The notes below the pieces were generated by a model. It had not been told where the DNA came from and ran no database searches. It was given only the letters and a program-made list of their open reading frames with translations. Shown here piece by piece: positions 59,302-64,000 of a DNA stretch of 64,000 bases. The number at the start of each line of letters is the position of its first letter. Position 1 is the stretch's first letter. Where the stretch lies: positions 5,332,001 through 5,396,000 of the forward strand of contig NZ_CP121451.1 in NCBI RefSeq assembly GCF_029689945.1. The letters are read 5' to 3'. The position numbers and the translations under genes were made by a program. The DNA is from Paenibacillus amylolyticus (GTDB lineage Bacteria; Bacillota; Bacilli; Paenibacillales; Paenibacillaceae).

Positions 59302-60383
59302 TTATTTCGTTCTGCCCTTTAGTTTATATACATAAGCCAGCACTTCGGCTACCGCTTGAAACAAATCGGCCGGTATGGCGTCGCCAATCTCGGCTCTCTG
59401 GAACAACGCCCGTGCTAACGGCTTGTTTTCCATCGTAATAACACCGTTTTCTTTGGCAATTTCCTTAATACGCAAGGCAACATAATCCTGACCTTTGGCA
59501 ATAATCTGCGGTGCCTCCATTTCGGAACCTTCATACTTTAGCGCAACCGCAAAGTGAGTCGGGTTCGTGATGATTACATCCGCATTCGGCACTTCCTGCA
59601 TCATACGCTGCATGGCCATACGACGCTGACGTTCCCGAATTTTCCCTTTGATCAGCGGATCACCTTCCATTTTTTTGTACTCGTCCTTGATATCTTGCTT
59701 AGACATTCGGATATTTTTCTCATAATCATACTTCTGGTACATGTAATCAAATATAGCAAGTACCAACAGAGCTACCGCAATCTTGACTCCAAGACTTAAA
59801 GTAATTGAAGCAGCAAAATGTAAAATGGCATCCATTGAAAAATGAGAAAGCGATGCAATATCGGACTGGTAACTTGTTATTGTGCCATACACAAGATAGC
59901 CGATGATTGTCATCTTCAAAATAGATTTAGCAAATTCGACTAAAGAACGAAGAGAAAAAATGTTTTTGAATCCCTTGATCGGATTCAACTTCTCCAGTTT
60001 CGGCTTCAAACCCTCACCTACAAGTAGAAAACCTACCTGCATGTAGTTAACGATCAGAGCAACTAATGCTACACCAAGCAGAACAGGAGCAAGCAACAAC
60101 ATCACTTCTATACCGTATCGCATCATGAGAGACATGACATTTTCGTCAGTAACTTCCATGCTTAACCGATTGATGAAGATATCCGTAAAGAGCCGAACCG
60201 TACGTTCCTTGTAAAAATCACTAAAAACCATCATGATTAAAAAGGTGAACAGGAGAATTGAAGCACCTGATATCTCCATGCTTTTGACAACCTGTCCCTT
60301 TTTACGCGTATCCTGTCTCTTTTTCGGGGTAGCTTTCTCTGTCTTTTCCCTGAAAACAACTGGAGGTCGAGTTGAAGTTTCAT
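59302..60383 (-). CDS. flhB: Flagellar export switch protein FlhB (one frameshift near the start)
   Basis: FlhB switches export from rod-hook to filament substrates. It has four membrane helices and the autocleavage motif NPTH (in DVIITNPTHFAVALKY). As given, the frame lacks the N-terminus; the GGG at 60348-60350 (minus strand) must be GGGG, which adds MKLQLDLQLFSGEKTEKATPKK-type family sequence ahead of KGQVVKSMEISG. The start at 60383 has GGAGG eleven bases upstream and the corrected length is 360 residues, the family norm. Confidence 0.95.
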
Positions 60384-60406
60384 TCGAATCTTGTCCTCCA
60401 TTTCAC

Positions 60407-61195
60407 TCATCCCGGCCTTTGCCCAATGGTCCCAAGCAATTTTTCCATGGATCTGAACATTACTTCGAACAATTGACCAAATACAAAGGCGAAGCTGGGA
60501 ACCAACAAAAGCAAAATAGCAAGCCCGACGAGCACTTTAAGCGGCATTCCCACAGCAAATACATTAAATTGAGGAGCCGTTTTGGCCAAAAATCCTAATC
60601 CTACATCGGTCAAAAACAAAGCAACGACCATCGGTGCAGCCATCTGAAAAGCAAGCATAAATGACTCCCCTAGCGTACGAATCAAAAATTCAGCAATACT
60701 TCCATCGGCTAACCTTAAGAAAAATACATTTGACAACGGGATCCATCGATAACTATATACGAGAGCATCCAGCAGATAATGATGTCCATTCATGGTAAGG
60801 AATAAAAGTACTGCAAATGCATATTTGAAGTTACCTGTAAGCGGCGCTGAAGCACCAGTCATCGGATCATATACGTTCGCAATACCAAAACCAATTTGTA
60901 TATCAATAAAAGCACCTGCTGTCTGTACAGCCGTCATCAACAGATACGCAACAAACCCCAAAAGCAAACCAATCAAGATCTCTCTGATGATGAGCAAAAT
61001 ATAACTCAGATCTGTAGGTACCGTCTGGTTAATGCCATATATCATATATACAGTCAATGTGACAAAAGCAGACAGTCCAATTTTGACTGAAGCCGGTACA
61101 TTTCGAGCCGAAAAGATGGGGGCAGTTACAAAAAATGATGTGATTCGACAAAACATAAGCAGAGCGACAGGGAAACTTTGCAATAATGTCTCCAT
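60407..61195 (-). CDS. fliR: Flagellar export protein FliR
   Basis: The 262-residue protein has about six membrane helices and FliR family sequence (FCRITSFFVTAPIFSARNVP, GFGIANVYDP). With FliP and FliQ it forms the helical export gate. It is eleven bases after fliQ. Confidence 0.95.
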   Translation of the reverse strand: METLLQSFPVALLMFCRITSFFVTAPIFSARNVPASVKIGLSAFVTLTVYMIYGINQTVPTDLSYILLIIREILIGLLLGFVAYLLMTAVQTAGAFIDIQIGFGIANVYDPMTGASAPLTGNFKYAFAVLLFLTMNGHHYLLDALVYSYRWIPLSNVFFLRLADGSIAEFLIRTLGESFMLAFQMAAPMVVALFLTDVGLGFLAKTAPQFNVFAVGMPLKVLVGLAILLLLVPSFAFVFGQLFEVMFRSMEKLLGTIGQRPG

Positions 61196-61205
61196 CTGCT
61201 AAAGC

Positions 61206-61475
61206 CTACCCTATGTATCTGTATAGATTATCGAGAATGTTGAACGTAAAATCGACCAATATATTCAATATCCAAGGTCCAAACAAGAGTACCGCCAGAA
61301 GTACGGCCACAATCTTGGGCACAAAAGCTAATGTTTGTTCCTGAATTTGAGTTGTGGCTTGAAAAATACTGATTGCGAGTCCTACAACCAGAGCTAGTAT
61401 AAGCATGGGTGCACTGGCCAGCAATGACGTGTATACCGCTTTCCCGGCCAGACCGATAATAAATTCCGAAGTCAT
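61206..61475 (-). CDS. fliQ: Flagellar export protein FliQ
   Basis: The 89-residue protein has two membrane helices with the FliQ pattern (APMLILALVVGLAISIFQATTQIQEQTLAFVPKI). It is a component of the FliPQR export gate. Confidence 0.96.
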   Translation of the reverse strand: MTSEFIIGLAGKAVYTSLLASAPMLILALVVGLAISIFQATTQIQEQTLAFVPKIVAVLLAVLLFGPWILNILVDFTFNILDNLYRYIG

Positions 61476-61500
61476 GACCGTCCTCCTTTAACTTTCCGTA

Positions 61501-62256
61501 TCAAGTGTTAAAACTCAGTAACAGTGACTTGACAACCAGATACCACCCGTCCACAAGCACAAAAAGCAGTATTTTGAAAGGTAATGAGATCATGACCGGC
61601 GGAAGCATCATCATCCCCATTGCCATGAGTGTACTCGCGACAACAATGTCTATAACCAGAAACGGAATAAAAATCATAAACCCCATCTGGAATGCTGTCT
61701 TCAACTCACTGATTACATATGCCGGCACCATCACAGTGATTGGGATATCCTGATAGGTTTTTGGCTGCTCAGTCTGATTGTACTTCATAAATAGCAATAG
61801 ATCTTTTTCTCTCGTGTGAGTAAACATAAATTTCTTTATGGGATCTGCTGCTTTTTCAAGTGCCTCAGTTTGCGTAAGTTCTCCCTGGAGATAGGGCTGA
61901 AGCGCTACCTGATTTATGGAAGATAGCGTTGGCGACATAATGAAAAGTGTCAGAAATAGCGCCAAACCGACCAGCACCTGATTGGGTGGCATTTGTTGTG
62001 TACCCAAAGATGTACGTACAAAACCGAGCACAATCACAATCCGAGTAAAACTGGTCATCAGTACAAGCATTGCTGGAGCAATACTAAGCACCGTAATTAA
62101 CAAAATAATGGACAGTGAACTCGTACTTGGTGTGCCTCCGTCCCCGTTTCCGATCTGAATATCAATATTCGGAATCGGTTCGGCAAAGGCAACCGTTACA
62201 GATGCCAGACTGATAAGTCCTAATAAACAACACGCTAACCAAATCTTTTTCTTCAT
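61501..62256 (-). CDS. fliP: Flagellar export protein FliP
   Basis: The 251-residue protein has a cleavable signal peptide (residues 1-25, ending AFA), then four membrane helices and the FliP signatures MLVLMTSFTRIVIVLGFVR and FLVIDIVVASTLMAMGMMMLPP. It forms the export-gate pentamer. Its start overlaps the fliO stop by four bases. Confidence 0.96.
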   Translation of the reverse strand: MKKKIWLACCLLGLISLASVTVAFAEPIPNIDIQIGNGDGGTPSTSSLSIILLITVLSIAPAMLVLMTSFTRIVIVLGFVRTSLGTQQMPPNQVLVGLALFLTLFIMSPTLSSINQVALQPYLQGELTQTEALEKAADPIKKFMFTHTREKDLLLFMKYNQTEQPKTYQDIPITVMVPAYVISELKTAFQMGFMIFIPFLVIDIVVASTLMAMGMMMLPPVMISLPFKILLFVLVDGWYLVVKSLLLSFNT

Positions 62257-62795
62257 GAATCCCTCGACCGATCTGTAGTATTGTCTTTATCCAGGAGCTT
62301 TTCCATCTTCTCTTTACGGTTAGGCATCTGCCGCAGTTTGGATTCAAACATTTCGTGAAAAGAAGTTGTGTCCTCTAGTTCCATTTCCCGCGGCGGTTCA
62401 TCTTTACGGAAGCGTTTTGCGAGCTTGGCAATCAGAGGAGAGAAACTACCTTGTTGTGCAGCAGCATCTCGTTCGAAGGAATCAATGATTCTTTGCGCCT
62501 CTTCCAAATCTGAAACCTTATCTACCAACTGGATGTCTTCACCTACACCAAGCAGATATACACTTCCACCAATTTCTATTATTTGCAGCGACTTGTTTTG
62601 TCCCAGTCCAACCCCGCCCAGAATACGAATCGTGCCGTTCCGGAACCACTGTTGATTCCGTTTATTTAAGAATCGGATTAGATAGACAATAAGGACCAGG
62701 ATGACGGCCAGGACAACAATCACCCATACAAGCTGTAAATAATAATTGGTTCCCGCGCCAGCTCCTCCTGGTATATCACCCTGAGCCATCATCAT
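62253..62795 (-). CDS. fliO: Flagellar biosynthesis protein FliO (FliZ of Bacillus)
   Basis: The 180-residue protein has one membrane helix (about residues 20-42) and the FliO core domain (GGVGLGQNKSLQIIEIGGSVYLLGVGEDIQL), then a charged cytoplasmic tail. It assists FliP complex assembly. Which of three consecutive ATG codons is used cannot be told; no strong ribosome site is visible. Confidence 0.92.
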   Translation of the reverse strand: MMMAQGDIPGGAGAGTNYYLQLVWVIVVLAVILVLIVYLIRFLNKRNQQWFRNGTIRILGGVGLGQNKSLQIIEIGGSVYLLGVGEDIQLVDKVSDLEEAQRIIDSFERDAAAQQGSFSPLIAKLAKRFRKDEPPREMELEDTTSFHEMFESKLRQMPNRKEKMEKLLDKDNTTDRSRDS

Positions 62796-62800
62796 GTTTC

Positions 62801-63166
62801 TTAAACGCCCAGTGTCTTGCTAATCGCTTCGATAACCCGATCAGATTGGAAAGGTTTTACGATGAAGTCTTTGGCACCTGCCTGAATAGCATCAATAACC
62901 ATGGCTTGTTGACCCATCGCAGAGCACATAATCACTTTTGCGTTAGCATCAATCTTCTTGATTTCTTTCAAAGCTGCAATGCCATCCATTTCGGGCATCG
63001 TAATATCCATTGTGATCAGATCCGGACGAAGCTCTTTAAATTTCTCAATTGCTTGTGAACCATCCTGTGCCTCACCAACAACCTCATATCCGTTTTTGGA
63101 CAAAATGTCCCGGATCATCATTCTCATAAATGCAGCGTCGTCTACGACTAAAATTCGGTTTGCCAT
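62801..63166 (-). CDS. cheY: Chemotaxis response regulator CheY
   Basis: The 121-residue single receiver domain has the phospho-acceptor Asp54 in ITMDITMPEMDG, the acidic pair VVDDAAF at the start, Thr/Ser-type switch position MCSAMG, and Lys in FIVKPF. When phosphorylated it acts on the flagellar switch (FliM/FliY). It follows fliY by about 30 bases. Confidence 0.96.
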   Translation of the reverse strand: MANRILVVDDAAFMRMMIRDILSKNGYEVVGEAQDGSQAIEKFKELRPDLITMDITMPEMDGIAALKEIKKIDANAKVIMCSAMGQQAMVIDAIQAGAKDFIVKPFQSDRVIEAISKTLGV

Positions 63167-63194
63167 CTTGATTCAAGTCCTCCCTAAATTGTGC

Positions 63195-64000
63195 TTATTG
63201 TAATTTCTGAATTCGGTCCCATTGGCTAACGATATCTATAACACGAACACCAAAGTTTTCGTCAATAACGACAACTTCTCCCTTGGCGATCAGTTTGTTA
63301 TTCACCAAAATATCGACAGGTTCCCCGGCTAACTTATCCAGTTCGACAATTGAACCCTGTGACAGTTCCAAAATATCTTTAATTTGCTTCTGGGTCCTTC
63401 CTAATTCTACGGTGACTTTAAGGGGAATGTCCATCAATAAATTCAAATTGTTTTCGTCTACCTGGCCAAACGCCCCATTTTGCAAATTGGCGAATTGAAC
63501 TGGTTGTACGTTAACATTCCTGTTTGGCATTCCACCGTAATGTTGAGGTGCACCATAAGGTTGCTGCGGTGGCATCCCATACGGCTGCTGTGGAGGCATC
63601 CCTTGCGGCATTCCCATTGGGGCCTGTCCATATCCGTTGTAGTCCTGAACAGGCTGCTGAGGTGCCTGTGGGGGCTGCTGGTGTTGAACCGGCGGCTGCT
63701 CAGCCACTGGTGGTGGCGTAGCTGGCACTGGTGCAGGTTCAGGTGTTGATGCGACTGGTGCGCTAGCAGTTGACTCCTGAGCGCCTCCAATCAGCATATC
63801 TACCATGTTTTTGGCAAAATGCACTGGTAGCAACTGCATCAGATTGGAATCGATCAGATCCCCGATTAACAAACGAAACGAAACTTGAATAAGTGTCTCA
63901 TCTGCTGGTAGATTACTTACGCCCTCTCCACTCTCCAGATTGAGAATATCAATTCCCGGAGGAGAAATATTCACAAAACGATTAAAAATCGTGGACATTG
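63195..64000 (-). CDS. fliY: Flagellar switch protein FliY, C-terminal part (cut by the window edge)
   Basis: The visible 268 codons hold the end of the CheC-like middle domain ([30 protein letters not shown]), a linker of roughly 110 residues very rich in Pro and Gln with tandem MPPQQPYG units, and the C-terminal SpoA/FliN domain ([53 protein letters not shown]). The frame is open to the right edge; the ATG at 63998 is probably internal, since a FliY starts with a FliM-like CheY-binding segment and CheC domain that are missing here. Confidence 0.92.
   Translation of the reverse strand, partial: MSTIFNRFVNISPPGIDILNLESGEGVSNLPADETLIQVSFRLLIGDLIDSNLMQLLPVHFAKNMVDMLIGGAQESTASAPVASTPEPAPVPATPPPVAEQPPVQHQQPPQAPQQPVQDYNGYGQAPMGMPQGMPPQQPYGMPPQQPYGAPQHYGGMPNRNVNVQPVQFANLQNGAFGQVDENNLNLLMDIPLKVTVELGRTQKQIKDILELSQGSIVELDKLAGEPVDILVNNKLIAKGEVVVIDENFGVRVIDIVSQWDRIQKLQ

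Overview
This window is an ordinary, densely packed stretch of a Bacillales core chromosome, most likely Paenibacillus (or a close relative). The gene order matches the Bacillus subtilis interval that runs from the large fla/che operon to just before pgsA-cinA-recA, with lineage-specific changes. Every gene I can support lies on the minus strand, so transcription runs from high to low coordinates. I see no prophage, insertion sequence, CRISPR array, tRNA, rRNA or defence island.

Right to left in transcription order: (1) about 45.4-64.0 kb is the 3' half of the fla/che operon: fliY (cut by the window edge), cheY, fliO, fliP, fliQ, fliR, flhB, flhA, flhF, flhG, cheB, cheA, cheW, cheC, cheD, a membrane protein, sigD, a FapA/DUF342 gene, a small hydrophilic protein, a SwrB-like protein and an MltG-like protein, closed by a terminator. 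(2) About 36.4-45.3 kb is a translation/envelope cluster with its own promoter: rpsB, tsf, pyrH, frr, uppS, cdsA, dxr, rseP and proS, followed by polC. (3) About 22.9-31.7 kb is rimP, nusA, ylxR, ylxQ, infB, rbfA, nrnA, truB, ribF and rpsO, then pnp and ylxY. (4) About 10-20 kb holds mlpA, dut, the dipicolinate and diaminopimelate genes dpaA, dpaB, dapG and dapA, then RNase J, tepA, ylzJ and spoIIIE/ftsK. (5) About 0-7.1 kb holds sleB, two M16 peptidase homologues, ymfI/J/K homologues, rodZ and a small membrane protein.

The most important thing for a user of this sequence is that 15 genes, most of them essential or core, are broken by 18 single-base frame changes. Seventeen behave as one missing base, nearly always in a short G/C or A/T run, and one (fapA) has the opposite sign. 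In each case adding or removing one base restores a protein of normal family length. Intact homologues of rpsB, polC, nusA, uppS and the others could not all be dead in a living cell, so this looks like uncorrected homopolymer error in the assembly and not gene decay. I give each such gene as one CDS with its corrected extent.

Biological points that survive this caveat: asd is missing from its usual place between dpaB and dapG and only a degenerate 3' fragment appears to remain; an archaeal/eukaryal-type prolyl-tRNA synthetase sits in the slot of the bacterial-type enzyme; the RNase J in the rnjB position keeps a complete metal-binding motif; nrnA lies in the infB operon and ylxP is absent; good sigma-G and sigma-K promoter matches precede sleB and dpaA; and a perfect 12-bp hairpin sits in the leader of the rimP-nusA-infB operon. 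I did not find a convincing undescribed multi-gene system. The nearest candidates are the poorly characterised small genes in the sigD-rpsB interval.
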